Both the position numbers and the translations under genes were made by a program. Positions 25,416 to 38,589 of a stretch of 64,000 nt of DNA are shown piece after piece. The notes beneath the pieces are model-generated. The model saw only the letters and a list, made by a program, of their open reading frames with translations, was not told where the DNA came from and ran no database searches. This stretch comes from Eonycteris spelaea (taxonomy: Eukaryota > Chordata > Mammalia > Chiroptera > Pteropodidae). Within the stretch, counting starts at the first letter, position 1. The number at the start of each line of letters is the position of its first letter. The stretch lies in NCBI GenBank assembly GCA_003508835.1, contig PUFA01000072.1:8220501-8284500 (forward strand), in the 5' to 3' direction.

Positions 25416-27654
25416 TCATCTCCTAGTCTCCTAGTCTCGGCACTGTGGTCAAGGACCCAGCCATGGCTCCTGAGACCCACTCTAGGCGTTAGCGTGCATC
25501 CTTCCCTCCAAACCTCTGCCCTAACCTGGCAGTTGGTCACAGTGTCAATGATAATGATCATAACATTAGTGTTATTAATGTTGTTTGCCCTTTCGTTGTC
25601 CAGGTATTTAATCAGCAAAGAGATGGTCGAGGTTGAGTAGTAGACAAGGAGGTACCAGAGACCTGGTACGCTGGGACTTAAGGATAGCCAGGCCTGCCTT
25701 GACTGTCTGTCCCCCACCCTGCCTTTCTCTCCAGCATTAACCTTGCCCCCCACCCCCCACCCCACTGTCTTCTTCAGCTTTGCTGATGTAGTTTCAGACC
25801 TACCATGTTCTCTAAGCTTCAAGCCTTTGCACATGCTCCACCCTGAAACACGCTTCTCCCTCACCCAGTTCAGGAGTAGTCACCTCTTATGGTATGAGGT
25901 CTGAAATTAAGATCCAATATTCTGCACGTCTTGACATCTGGTAAACTCGAGAGGGCCTCGGATGGCCTAACTGCAAGTCTCTTCACCCTGCCGAACAACC
26001 CTCTTTGTCTCAGGGATCAGTACAGTTCCCGTGTACCCCTGAGCAGTGGGCTTCCGTTCCCTGCCAGCCCTCAGCATTATTCACACAAGCAAACCAATCG
26101 CATCCTGCCGGCCTGCCGCTGGAACTAGGGTCACCCTATCCTCTTGTTATTACAGAGCCTGCCTCTCACCGCCCCTCCTTGTTCACTCCAAGTACAACCA
26201 CCACGTGGCCCTGCATGGCACAGTGACTTTTCCCCCAGGCTAAGAGTATATGTGGCTAAGAAAGTGCCATCGATCTCATCTGTCAGGTCATCCCCATAAC
26301 CCAACCCTGGGTGGAATCCCTCCCTCACCAACAGGGTGAAGAAGAAGTGATCAAAACGCCTCGTCTCCCTTGTCTGGCTTAGATGTCACTTCCTCCATGT
26401 CCTCAAACTCTGTCACCATCACTCATTGAGTGATGCAACCTGACTCAAATGTGAGCCGCTTGCAGATAGACTTTTTGTCCCAGGCGCTACGAGCACAGAG
26501 CTTTCCATATGCTCCAAAAGATTTGTCGAATTAAAGAAGGAATGAATGGTGGTATATTTACGAATGTCTAAACACCCACTAATCTCTTAGTTCCAAAAAC
26601 ATTGCCATTCTACTTGTGATATTTTTAAGATTCGGATGCACTGAAGGGTACATTTTGCCTATCGTATATACTTAAATTTATTGTATGTGCTTAAATTTAA
26701 AGGAAAAATTTTGTTTTCGTTATTCTGTTTTCAGTTAGGTCATGGCTGGCAGTTCTAAGGACAGGCTCGAGGGCTCTGCATGGCCTGGTCGTGTTGTCCT
26801 TTCACAGAATCTCCTCTCAGCATGCGCCCCTGTGTTATCTCACCAAATGGCTAATCCTGTTTACTGGCCTTTTCTTCCCTGGAACAGCCTTTCATTAGAA
26901 CCCTTTTTCCCTGGCTGAGAGACCCTGACTCTAGCCAGGAAGACACTAGAGCTTTGTGCTGCTCAGCTCAATCAGAACATGTTGCTAATTTTTTTTACCT
27001 ATTCTTGGTAATGCAAGAAGAGTATTTAAAAGGCGAGAAGAGTTGAGGACTTTCACTCTGTTTGCAGTCTTAGGACCAGCATGTATTCTGATAAATGTTA
27101 AAAAATGAAGATACTAAAGTGACCGGGGAAACCGAAGGTCTGACATGTAAGGGACTGGCAACCATGCGGAGGCGTCCCACTGCAATTCTGTGAGAACTTC
27201 TATGAGAAGTCGTTTTACCGAAAGAAAAAAGTGTAGTTCCTCATTTTCAGACTGTTGAGCTGCACCAACATTTAAGTCATGAGCAGAGACAAAAATGAGA
27301 CACAAAGTACCTGAGCAGGATTTTTGGAGAGATACAAGTAAAAGGAAGAATATGATGCCAGTACTTTACCTAAGAAATCATTGAAAGAACAACTCAATTT
27401 CACATCACCTAGATGTTTTCATGTTTTTCATTTACTTTATCTTTTTTATCATATACCATCTTCCAATGCATCTCATAAATGATTATTAGTTGTACAGAGG
27501 AAAACCATTATTTGTGTGTGTCAGTGTTATATTGTACTACTTTAATGAATTGTGTTGAAAACTGTAATGTGGTATTCTGGATGAGATCTTGGAAAAGGGG
27601 GAAAAGATTAATGTTAAAACTAGTTAGTGAAATACAAATAAAGTCTACAATTTA
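25416..27654. other. Intron 2 stretch with no recognised feature
   Basis: Nothing assignable was seen. A C-rich patch lies at 25748-25765. A short AT-rich direct repeat (CTTAAATTTA) occurs at about 26671 and 26689. Confidence 0.5.
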
Positions 27655-27790
27655 ATTCATAAAAAAAGAAAGAAAGATACTGACAGGGTGGGGGGGGGGA
27701 GGGAAAGAGAGAGTGCAGGAGAGGAAGGAAAGAAAGAAAAAGAAGGAAGGGGGAAAAGCAGAATGAGGGAAGTGGGGAGGGAGGGATGGG
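27655..27790. repeat. Purine-rich tract
   Basis: Nearly all of one strand is A/G, with AAAGAAAGAAAG, a run of nine or more G and GGAAGGAAAGAAAG units. It is a polypurine microsatellite cluster. The antisense open frame here is a low-complexity artefact. Confidence 0.8.
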
Positions 27791-28084
27791 ATTATGACTT
27801 TGCCCAGGGCATGGCTCTCCGTCCCGCTCTAAAAAGACTTTCATGCCTCGTGATTCTGTCTAGAAGAAGCCATCGTGAAAACGGGGTGTGGAAAGATTCC
27901 TTTGGGCATGCCTGCTTCCTGGTCAGCACAGCTGAGCTCTCTGCAGTGGCTTGTGTCCGTGAGTTCTGCCCCTGTAGCAGACTCAGGTGCCCCTTTGTCC
28001 GTGTTGAGTTCGTTCTGACGTCCAGGCTCTGTCATTCCCCTGGCCTGCTCTCTGGCCCCTCAGCACTCAATTTCTCTTCAATGA

Positions 28085-28106
28085 TTAAGAAACACGTGTT
28101 TCTTAA
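28085..28106. repeat. Perfect 22-bp palindrome with central CACGTG
   Basis: The left arm TTAAGAAACAC is followed directly by its exact reverse complement, with CACGTG (an E-box core) at the centre. There is no spacer and no mismatch. A partial further copy (TTAAGAAACATTTCC) follows at once. Confidence 0.9.
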
Positions 28107-28518
28107 GAAACATTTCCTTAATAATTTTTACCACATCTAAGTTATTACTACAAACTTCATACTGAAATTGTGAAGTAAGACATTATATTACATTTACCAA
28201 GATAATTATTAAAAATCATTGCAAAATCTGACTATGTTGAATTAATTTAGAATTCTGTTACTTATAATGAAAAGGGAGGGGTGAAGAGGGCACATATGTG
28301 AAAGCACTTTGGAAACTATAAATTATTTTACCAATGTAACATGATATTGTTATTATTACTTGTGTCAGGTGGCAAATGCATTTGTCTCAGGGCTTCTCTT
28401 GCCTTCTACTAAGGCATTGTGAAGAATGTAGACGGAGTGGCAACTATTTTTTTTATCTCTTCCCTAAGGGAAAGAAAGGTCATTTCCATTGACTGTCATT
28501 AAAATAACTGCCAGATAA

Positions 28519-28681
<163 letters not shown>

Positions 28682-29514
28682 GTACGTGCCTGCTCCTGTC
28701 TTGTTGAAAAGAGAAGTATTAGCTGTCGCAATGCGTAAGTGACACTTCAAGTAGATTGTGACCACATTTCTTTGTTACATGGAAATGAAAATTGATATTA
28801 GCTAAGGATCCTGGTGTCTCCAGATCATATCAGACCATTCAAAACAAAAAATATGAGGAATGCGATTGTAGTAACAGCCTAGTCACGCTATAGGCAAGCA
28901 CGCTGTTAACATCACTGGATGATTCGCCACCAATATTTTGGAGAATAAAAGGGTAATATTTCCATCCTTTTATCCCTCAAATCACTCTAGAAAACTTCAA
29001 TTCCATTTGACACAGAGTAAATTCTCTTATGTAATTAGACATGCCAGATGAATAAGAAACCTTTTCAGAAGCAGGGTATAGGGGTGTGAGGAAGGCAGAA
29101 AACATGGGGAGTGGAAGGAGAAAGGTGGAAGATGAACCATCCATCAGTCAGACTCTGAGACTTTGAACTCTCCTTTCTCCCTCCCTGTTCCTTCCTCTCT
29201 TCTTAGGGACAAAGTGACCTGGGGCAAACAGATGGCTAGCCTGGGGATGAGTCCCTAAAACAATGTCAGGGAGGTACAATTGCATTCAGTTTTGTACCAT
29301 CTTGCATCAAAGAAGTCTTATTTATTTAAAGCTTCATCATAATTTCAGATTTGAAAGAGACCTCGAGGGCCATTTAATCCACTTTTCCCCTACCCAATTT
29401 TACGTAGATAGTCGGCAGTAAAAATCATTTCTCCTTGGTGCCGTGCTATATCTTCGACCCCATGATCTTGGTTGTGAGCTTACTACATGCCCCCATTTGT
29501 TTATTATTTAAAAC

Positions 29515-30110
29515 ATTTATAGTCTCTGCACTGTCAAGTGCCTGCTCTGTGCCGCACAGTGCTCAGCGCTTTATCTACGTAGCTCATTTAATCTCTGCAA
29601 GATTATTTGAGGAAGGGACTATTATTTTTTTTTAATTACAGTTGATATTCAGTATTCTTTTATACTAGTTAAGGTATGCGGCATCGCGGTTAGACGTATA
29701 GAATTTCTGAAGTGCTCTCCCCAATTAGTCTCGTACCCGCCTGGCACCATACATACTTATTACAATATAATTGCCTGTATTCCTTATGCTGTACTCTACA
29801 TCCCTGTTACTATGTTGTAACTACCAATTTGTACATCTTAATCCCTTCCCCTTTTTCACCCAGCCCCTCAAACCTCCCTTCCATCTGGTAACGATCAGAT
29901 TGTTCTCTGTTTCTGCGTCTGTTTCTGATTTGTTTTTTGTTTAGTTTGTTCTTTGGATTCCATGTATAAGTGAGATCATATGATATATGTCTTTGATTCA
30001 TTTTACTTAGCACTATACCTTCGAGGTCCATCCAGGGACTATTATTATTACTCTCTTATATAGTGGGGAAAATTGCAGCTCAAGCAAGATTCACATCCAG
30101 GTCTCTTAGC
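29515..30110. repeat. MIR split by an L1 insertion
   Basis: The left part (CTGCTCTGTGCCGCACAGTG, TTTAATCTCTGCAAGATTAT) ends at 29626 and the right part resumes at 30034-30110. A later L1 inserted between them, duplicating AGGGACTATTATT. Confidence 0.65.
29627..30033 (-). mobile_element. Antisense L1 3' end with 13-bp target-site duplication
   Basis: It begins with a T-run (the antisense A-tail) and reads CTTATGCTGTACTCTACATC and GGATTCCATGTATAAGTGAG to the truncation point. Identical 13-bp copies of AGGGACTATTATT flank it at 29614-29626 and 30034-30046. It is a textbook 5'-truncated L1 insertion. Confidence 0.85.
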
Positions 30111-30362
30111 TGGGTCAGGTGTGACCTCACTAAATCTTCGTGAGAATAGGACAGGACACCTGAGAGACCTTTTTTAACTCTGAGAATAGTCTTTGAGAAA
30201 AGGCAGTGTTGCTTCTTCAAGAAAAGCATGGGTCTTTATCGACTTGCCCCATCAAAGGAGCATCAGCTGAAACCCGAGGTCCCGCGTCAGGGAGGTTTTC
30301 TGCTCTAGGAGACTGTGCTGATGCCGCCATTAAAGAAAAGGCGTCATGATTCAGGGTGCTGA

Positions 30363-30640
<278 letters not shown>

Positions 30641-30945
30641 CTTTTCAAATTCATAAACATTATTATCTTGCTTTATGAGCCAGAATGATCAAATCTTTTT
30701 GTTTGGCCAAATTTTTTATACATTCCAACCTATACTTTCTTTTTATATTCCTGAACAACCTACTTCAAATTGATCGTAAGGTAACAAGATTTCATTATTG
30801 TTGTTTCTCTAATTAAATGGCAATATAGGGAATAGAAATAAATTTTAATTTGTAATAATAATTTAACTTGTAATATGAACATTTAATTATAAATTTTATG
30901 GCTACGATTGTTCTACATTAATAAAGCCAATTATAAAATACTATA
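30641..30945 (+). other. EBPL: EBPL 3' UTR
   Basis: AT-rich sequence from the expected stop codon to about 20 bases past the AATAAA at 30920. The extent is inferred from the poly(A) signal, with no transcript evidence. Confidence 0.55.
30920..30925 (+). terminator. EBPL: Candidate EBPL poly(A) signal AATAAA
   Basis: AATAAA lies 280 bp after the expected stop, with a TGTTATGTCCATTTTTTTT element downstream that fits a GU/U-rich cleavage cofactor site. Another AATAAA at about 30838 is an alternative. Confidence 0.5.
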
Positions 30946-32339
30946 AGGCATGTTATGTCCATTTTTTTTATTACAAAGAACATGTTGTTTACTTGAACTT
31001 TTAATCTTTTCATTGGTCTTTTCATTAAAGTGAAACCAGAAATAAAATGAATGCTTCTTTTTTACATTTGTCCTTTATCAAATTGGTGACGCCAGCAAAA
31101 ATGATAGTCTGAATATGGCAGTGGGCCAGCTCCTCATGGGTGACATCGAGGTTTTGCTCAGACAGATAAGTGACTGGTATCCGCCCTTTTACAAGGAGAA
31201 GATTGGAGTTAACTTACAAAAAGACATACATAGTACATTATGGTAAAAAGTAAATCAGGAAATAGGAACACAGGGAAAATAAGAGTGAGAATTAATAAGA
31301 TGAAGGTAAAGTTAAAATGCCAAATGTATGCCATAACATCATATAGAATTGATAGAAGTGAAGCACAAATTTGTCTCTTCGGTACTAAGAGGGAAACATG
31401 ACCATATTGTGTTTCATAAAACACTGGTTTGGGCAGATGGTTATAGCAATTCTTTTGGAGGTGGGGAGCAGGCACCCACATTAACCTGTTCCACACCTGC
31501 CTTTTTACTAGACTCTAAGCTCACAGATGTATTCTCTGCCTAGAAAAGTGTCCGGCTCATACACCAGGCACCTGGTAAGTTGTGGGGGGTACTGTCGTTC
31601 GGACAGCTCAGTCTGCATCCCCCACCCCCACCCCACCCCCCAGGTGTCTTTCTTATCCTGCAGAGAACCGAATGTTATGGTCCTGGGTGCAAAATTGATT
31701 TTGCCTTTCAGAGATACTTGTGAGACATGGGTTTTTAGTGGGGTTTTTTGTGGTTATTGTTCGTTTTGTTTTGTTTTGCTTTTGCTGCTTTGTGGTAACA
31801 AGTAAGGTCATAGAAATGTGAGGGTTTTGACATGAACACAGTGTTTAACTTGCTGGGTATTGACAGGCAGTTGTGATTGGGGCAGCAAGAGTAAAGGGTT
31901 TGCGGGCTGAGTGGCTCTAGTGGTGGCCTTGCTTGTAGTGCCTCCCTTGGGAGGGTCCATTCTATGGTCATCTGGGAGTCAGTCCTAGAAGCGTAGCCCA
32001 GCACCTGGTCTTGCAGTGATTTCGTAGGCACCTAAGTCCCTGTATTAATGTTCCTGCTTAAAACACCTAGAGTAATTGCTGTTTTCTACACTTGAATCCT
32101 GAGTGATACCTCACTGCAGTCGTTGTCGAATATTGAATAAGCATAGCGAAGTAAGTTTGAGGGATATTATATTAGCACATTAAAGGCTGTAGAAGTCCTG
32201 CAATAAAGAAACTAGATTAACTCAACGTTTCCCAACATATTTACCGGACCACTTGAACGAGTAAGGGTGTTTTGTGGAACACCAGAGAAGGAAGCACAAT
32301 TCAGTCAGTATTCATAAGATTAAAATTAAACCAGCTACC
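30946..32339. other. Intergenic stretch with no recognised gene
   Basis: No gene or assignable repeat was seen. A C/A-rich run (CCCCACCCCCACCCC type) at 31617-31642 and a GTTTTGTTTTG run near 31763 are the only simple features. Confidence 0.5.
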
Positions 32340-33022
32340 AATTAAAGTAGAAGTTTTAAAAAGTTTTAAATAAAGCTATAGTAATTAAGGCAATGTAGGA
32401 TTGGCACAGGAATAGTCAACTAGACCAATGGAACAGGCTAGAGAGTCCAGAAACAGACCTTCTCATATGTGGACATTGAATTTATGACAAAGGTGCCATT
32501 GCAGAGCACTGAGGAAAGGGTGGTCTTCTTAATAAATGGTGCCAGGCCAGTTGCATGTCAAATGGGGGGGGGCGGAAATGAATGTTGCACCTTACCCCAC
32601 ACCTTGCACAATAACAATTCCAGGTGAATTGTTCATTTGAACATGAATGGCAAACTTTACGAAAAAAAATAGAAGAATATATTCTTAAAAGGGATACAAA
32701 AAGCTGAGTAAGTTTGACTACATTAAAATTTAGTATTTCTGTTCATCGAAAGCCACCATTAAGAGAGTAAACAAGGAAGCCACAAGGTAGAAGGCATAGG
32801 CAGTACACGTAACTGACAAGAGACCCATCCCACGTCGTTTAAGAATAGCTGTAAATCGGTTAGAAAAGTATATATATATACTAATAGAAAAGTTGACAAC
32901 ATAATTGAATAAATACTTCACAAAAGAGAATATTGAAATGGGCATTTGGAAATGATAATTAAGGCCACAATAAGATGTTACTACACACTCATCAAAATGA
33001 CTACAAATAAAGGGACTGACAG
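32340..33022 (+). mobile_element. L1 ORF2 C-terminal region, left part
   Basis: AAGGCAATGTAGGATTGGCA, ACCAATGGAACAGGCTAGAG and TTCTTAATAAATGGTGCC are conserved L1 ORF2 segments downstream of the reverse transcriptase. The frame is degraded. The L1 is interrupted at about 33022 by a YBX1 retrocopy and resumes at 34293. Confidence 0.7.
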
Positions 33023-34292
33023 GACCCGTGCGGAGCAGGAGCAGAGCGCTGACCCTGGGGAGCCCTGAGCAGCCCGGCGCGCAGTCACCTCACCGCAGCC
33101 AGGAGCTGTGGCCCGGGACCAGCCGCCGCCTCCGCCCCCGCCCCGCGCGCGCAGCGCCGCCCGCCACCACCGGCAGCAGTTGTGGGAACAGTAAAATGGT
33201 TCAGTGTAAGAAAGGGATGTGGTTTCATCACCAGGAACGACATCGAGGCAGATGTAGTTGTTGTATACCAGACTGCCCTGAGGGAGGATGACCCCAAGAA
33301 GTACCTCCAATTGTGGAGTTTGATGTTGGAGGAGGAAAGGGTGCAGAGGCGGCAAGCGTCACTGGCCCGGTGGCGTTCCAGCGCAGGCGTGAATGTGCAG
33401 CAGACCGCAACCACGAGACACACTGCCCACTCGCGGGGGCCACGCCATCACCTGCAGAACTACCAGAGCGTGAGAAGGGGGAGAGGATGAGGGATCCGAG
33501 AGCCCTCCGAAGGCCAGGCCCAACAGCGCCAGCCCTGCCGCAGGCGACAGTTCCCGTCTCACTGATGGCGGAGACCCTATGGGCCTTGACTCTGCAGGGA
33601 GAAGCGATGCAGGGTGCTGGCGGCCGGGGTGCAGAGGAACAAGGTAGACCAGTGAGACAGTACATAACGCGGCTATAGACCTCGATTCAGCGGGGGCCTC
33701 CTCACCACAGACAGCCACGAAGAACACCAGGAAAATCAAGGAGATGAGACCCAAGGTCAGCAGCCACTTCAGCGTGCGTGGGTACCGCCATAACTTCAGT
33801 TCCTGATGCAGATGTGCAGAAACCCCTAAACCACAGGATGGCAGAGACAAAAGCAGCCCACCCACCGCCAGCTGAGAATTCTGCTCTGAGGCTGAGCAGG
33901 GCGGGGCCCAGTAAACGCCCGCTTAGCGTGTCTATCATCACCAGGTTTAGTCGTCCAATAAGAATAAATATGAAGGTTCAGCAATAAGAAATGAACAAAA
34001 GATTGGAGCTGAAGACCATAAGTGCTTGCTTTTGTACCTGTTGTCCAGATAACTAGAACTATTTGCATTATCAGTGCAGCACGGTAATGACAAATGTGTA
34101 TTTTAAAAAGCCTGATTTTTCTCAATACACCTTTAAAGGTTTTTTAAATTGTTGCATATCTGGTCAAGTTGAGGTTTTTGAACACTTCATTTTTAATTTG
34201 TAATAAAAGTTTACAGCTTGATTTTTTTTTTCAAAAAAGAGTCAACAAACTACAAGCACCTGTTAGTAAAGGTCTTAAATAAGTTTTTAAAA
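33023..34292 (+). pseudogene. YBX1P: Processed YBX1 (Y-box-binding protein 1) pseudogene
   Basis: This is an intronless copy of YBX1 mRNA. A GC-rich 5' part (33023-33180) precedes a cold-shock-domain relic [19 protein letters not shown] at about 33184. It continues with [18 protein letters not shown] (33313 on) and GAEEQGRPVRQ (about 33630), then a KETKAAHPPPAENS-like C-terminus near 33845. The YBX1 3' UTR follows to the terminal GGTCTTAAAT at 34271-34280 and a short A-rich tail. YBX1 is a DNA/RNA-binding regulator of transcription and translation. This copy has frameshifts, a deletion inside the cold-shock domain and changed RNP residues (CGFI for YGFI), so it cannot encode YBX1. The 3' UTR distinguishes it from YBX3. 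Confidence 0.85.
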
Positions 34293-34740
34293 ATAGACTA
34301 ACAGCAATGAGTGTTGGTGAAGGTGTGGGACAACTGGAATTCTCATACACTGCTGGTGGGCATGTAAAGTGGAAAACTGTTTTTGAAAAACCTATTAAAA
34401 CTGAGCATGCATCGCCCTATAACCCAGCGATTTCACTCTTGGATACATACTTCGCAGAACAGCTTACTATGTGCACCAGAATGGCCACATTATTCATTCA
34501 TAACCCCGAACCGGAAACAACTTACGTGAACACATTGTGGTATATACACACAAGGGACCATACCAACATGGATGAATTTCATAGACATAATGATAAGTGA
34601 AAGAAGCCGGACTAAAAGAATACATATTGTATGACTCCATTTATGGAAGGATCAAAAACAGATGAAATTATGGTGTTAGAAATCAGGGAAGAGGGTGAGT
34701 GTAGCAATGGGGAGGAGACATGCTGGGGCCTCTGTAATGC
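34293..34740 (+). mobile_element. L1 ORF2 C-terminal region, right part
   Basis: GACTAACAGCAATGAGTG, TCTCATACACTGCTGGTGGG, AACCCAGCGATTTCACTCTT and TATGACTCCATTTATGG continue the L1 from 33022 towards the 3' UTR. A T-run at 34749-34765 follows. Confidence 0.7.
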
Positions 34741-36484
34741 TGGTAATGTTTTTTTTTTTTTTTTTCATTTCAGTGGTAGCTATAATTTGTGATCCAGTTG
34801 TACGCTTATGAATGGTGTGCTTTTCTGTGAAGCTTTTATTATTATTTATGACATAAAGACCTGAAAAGTATCATCAATGGGCCCTCACAAAGAGGACACT
34901 GTGTCCTTGATGACAGATTCAGTACAATTCAGGCTGTTTCTAACAGCGTCCCTGGTGCATGGGCTGTGGGATGCCAGAGAGAGTCTGTAAAAGCCTCTCC
35001 ATGAGGGATTACCTAGTTGTTTCCAGTACTTTGCTCTCTGCTGAGCTGGCTCATTCCAAGGGTAAACAGTAGAGAAAAACGGGTGGGCTCCGTGTCCTGC
35101 TGGCAGTCCTGAAAACATGATGTCTCTCAACTAAGCTCTTGCTGAGTATTGATTGAGAGAGAAATGGGGATTGTAGACTCTAACAGGAACTTGGAGTACA
35201 GATGCTCTGCCAAGTAAGGACAGGCCTAAAGGTTTTCACTATTGAGTGAGTTAGGAGAAGGCTAGATTGCCCCATCCGAAAGTCTAACAGGTCATTGAAT
35301 AGAAGCCGTCAGGGAGGTGGGGGCGATGCGAGATGGATAATACTAGATTTCCTTAATTCTAAGATAGCTATTTCCCCCCACATTTTAACATTTAAAAAAT
35401 GAGAATGCATCTTACAATTGATGTGCCATAGTTTAGTTAGCAATGTTTTTTTCTTTCAAAAATATGATACATCTTATAATTGATGGCGCCTTCAACACAG
35501 TAAGTCACTGTCTTCATGTTGTTCTCCTCTTCAAGCTTCACTATCTCCAACTGCTTGGAGGTGATAGTTCAATTTATTATAAAAGTCTAAATTTTGTCTG
35601 AGACCTTAGGGATCATTTGCTTTAGTATTTTTCATCCTCCCCTCCCCTCATTCTATCCCATTTGTTGCCTAGGAGCTGGCAGGAGAGGCATATTTTGGTG
35701 ACTACACAAATGATTTGCAATCGGTTATGAATTGCTTATACTGAAGGTAACTAGATTCCTGTAAACAGTCTTCCCTCCCCAGTATTGTTTACACTGTAAA
35801 TTTTCTTTTATAAACTCTTTCCAGATAATATTGAGGCAAATATAAGCATAACCTATCTGAAATCAGAGTCTAAACAATAAAGTTTTTTGTGTTTAAATAT
35901 GTCAGATCTACAACTCCAGAAGGCTAGACTAGAACCAGGGGTCCAGGAAAAGTCCACAGATTGCGATAGGAAATTGTAAAATAAAACTCTGTCAAAGAAA
36001 GGCTTGATGGAAACCAAACTGCAAATCTTTGGAGGAAAATTATTTGTTTTCTTTCTTTTAAAATTATTAGTAAAATCCATGAGCCCTTTTTTGCTTGTTA
36101 TAAAAGCTGGAGTTTGGATCTAAAGATAAATAATTGATAAGGAGATAATTGGGCAAAGCCTTGAATAAGAATGATTAACCTTCACTGTCCTTCATTTTAA
36201 TTCAGCGCCCACAAAGTAATAGTGGGGCCTGGCACCTACCTCTAAGTGGAAAGTAGCCGTGCGGGAGGCAGGCTTCTTTTACCCATTAGCTTTTAAGAAT
36301 CTCTACACCTTTTCTCCCCCATTTCCACTGCCTTGACACCCAAGCAGAACCCAGAGCTAACAGAATCCATTTCCCACCACCACTTTACTGTGGGAAACAA
36401 ATCACATCCATTAATTAACATTAAGGTGTTGATAACTGATAATGGTTGATGTGTTACCCGTCCTTTAATGTATATGCATTTAAA

Positions 36485-36526
36485 AATGTATTATACAATG
36501 GACATGTGTCCATTGTGTTATACATT
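36485..36526. repeat. Near-perfect inverted repeat, 20-nt arms, 2-nt spacer
   Basis: The arms AATGTATTATACAATGGACA and TGTCCATTGTGTTATACATT pair at 18 of 20 positions around a TG spacer. It would form a stable hairpin or cruciform. It is not part of any repeat family I recognise. Confidence 0.85.
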
Positions 36527-37179
36527 AACACATGGCAAGTGCTGAAAAATGGAAAATCCAGATAAGAAAAAAAAAACCCATAACAATAATTACCCCAGTA
36601 TTGTCACAGGGAACCACTATATAGTTTCTATTCTTCACACGCTTGTCTGTGCATATATTAACATGTGGGGAGACTTTAACACTTGAAGAAGGACTTTAGC
36701 TACCCTTCCTTTTTCTCCCTCTCCCTTGCCCTAAACTAACCATCCATGAAGTAGCAGTTCTGCATGTCCTCACGAACCGGCTGCGGATCGCATTACGGAG
36801 CATGCCGCCATTCCTGAGACATTCACGCGCTTACAGTGGGTAATGGGTAGCAGTTATCTTTTTGGAAATCAGTTTTCTTAGATGCTTGTGTTGACACAAA
36901 TCAAGTTGGCATCTTAAAATGTTTGATTAGTTACTTCCCAACTCTTCAAGAGCGATCAGCTGTGCTCAGAGTTCTACAGTGTTATGTTCTAGGTGTCCAA
37001 TCCCTTCCCTTCCTGGAGACATCCCTCAGTCTCCTGGGAGTCAGAAGAAGGACTTCGAATTCTTCCAGCCTTGTCCTGTCACTTAAGTGACTTTATGTGG
37101 CTTTGTGTTGTCATTTTTAACATCTACCTTCCCTACTTACAGGAGTCTCTCAGGGCCACTTAGAACCCTAGGGTCTTAT

Positions 37180-37285
37180 ATTGCTCAAAGGGGCCTTGGA
37201 GAGGTCCGGTTTATACTCAAGGAGCCTAAAGCTCAGAGGGGTTCGATCACCTGCCCAAGGCCACACAGCTCTTCAGTGACCAAAA
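37180..37285. repeat. MIR-type fragment
   Basis: GGAGCCTAAAGCTCAGAGGG and CACCTGCCCAAGGCCACACA carry the MIR-typical 'CCCAAGGCCACACAGC' end, recalled from the consensus. Confidence 0.55.
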
Positions 37286-38589
37286 AAAGTGCTCTATCTA
37301 TTCCAACAGTGTTAGACATGTTCCCAGGAGCCTACAAATTGTGAAAATTATTCAGTTTTGTGGATTTTTTTAATGACCAAAAGAATTTAACCTAAGCACT
37401 TTTCTGGTCATGTGGGCCTATTTATTATACTTGAGTAGCCTCTCAAATTCATTGTTTGACTTTGTGCTTTGTATTGTCCTGTTAGTATTTTTGCTGGTTG
37501 GACGCAGTGGTCAGGTGACAATAGTTTACTTATGATACAGTGATGTTTCTAGGGGGCGGAGTGACAAAGTGGAGAACATGCTCTCAGGGGTCCCCACTTT
37601 TTCAAATTTGAGCAACATTACAGCACAACACACTACTTCTTGTCCCCAACAAATGTGTTTTGTCGATGCATTTAGTGAAAAAGAAATTATGCATTCTACT
37701 TCGACCCCTCATTTCTGATTCACAGCATTGCGTTGAAAGTAAAGGGAACAGATTTTGGGCTTTTCTTGGTTCCATTCTGTGAATCGGACTGATTTCAGTA
37801 CCTAGGGCTGACCGATCTAATTAGTAAGAACTGGAAACAGGAAACATCTTCCGGGTGTGCCCTGAGCCCGCACAGGTTGAACTGTCTCCACACCCGTCCC
37901 AGGATTTGATCACAAATATTCGTGCTCTCTGTAACAGTGACATCTGGTGGCCCTGGGGTAATAGGACAGCAGTTGAGTGGCTGTCCTTGGAGTCTGATGA
38001 GATGATCTTACTCTATATAATAAAGCGGTGGCCTGTCACCACAGGAGGCACTGCCCTTCCCCAGGAAGCCTCCTTCCCTCCCGTGACACCTGCCGCTCCA
38101 AACACCCCACACCCTGTTAGCACCTTCAGTGCTGCCCCTGCTTCTTGGGTGGAAGGAAATGAACTTACCCTATTAGACCCTTGTCAGCTGCCATCGGCCG
38201 TGTTAGGTCAGACCCAGCCTGGATTCTGGTGCTCAATGGCTAGTGATTTACTACCTCCCTGGGCAGCAGGTGGCTAGGGTATTTTTAGTGTCTGGAGCCT
38301 TTAGGAAAAGGGTTGGGTGAAGGTGGGGAGCTGTAAGGTCTGTGGGAGTCAGCTTTCCCGAGGTTCAAGTTCAAAGTCTCTCAATTGTGAAATCTCTTTC
38401 CTAACCTCCTGTGGGCTTTCTGGCTCTTGGTACAAGGATCCCCACCCTAAACACCATGTATATCTTCTAGTGTCCGCCTGCCTTCTTCCTTTTCCCTAGT
38501 CAGTTTGTGAGCACCAGCAAGAGAAAGTGAGACCTTTCGGATGCCAAGTTGTTTGATAACCAAGGAAAGGACTGGACGGTATCAACACC

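Noticed and set aside
25406..25864. 152-codon - strand frame in EBPL intron 2
   Set aside because: Its start overlaps the end of an LTR and the rest is low-information sequence; no protein family recognised.
33359..33865. 168-codon - strand frame
   Set aside because: Antisense of the YBX1 processed pseudogene; no independent evidence.
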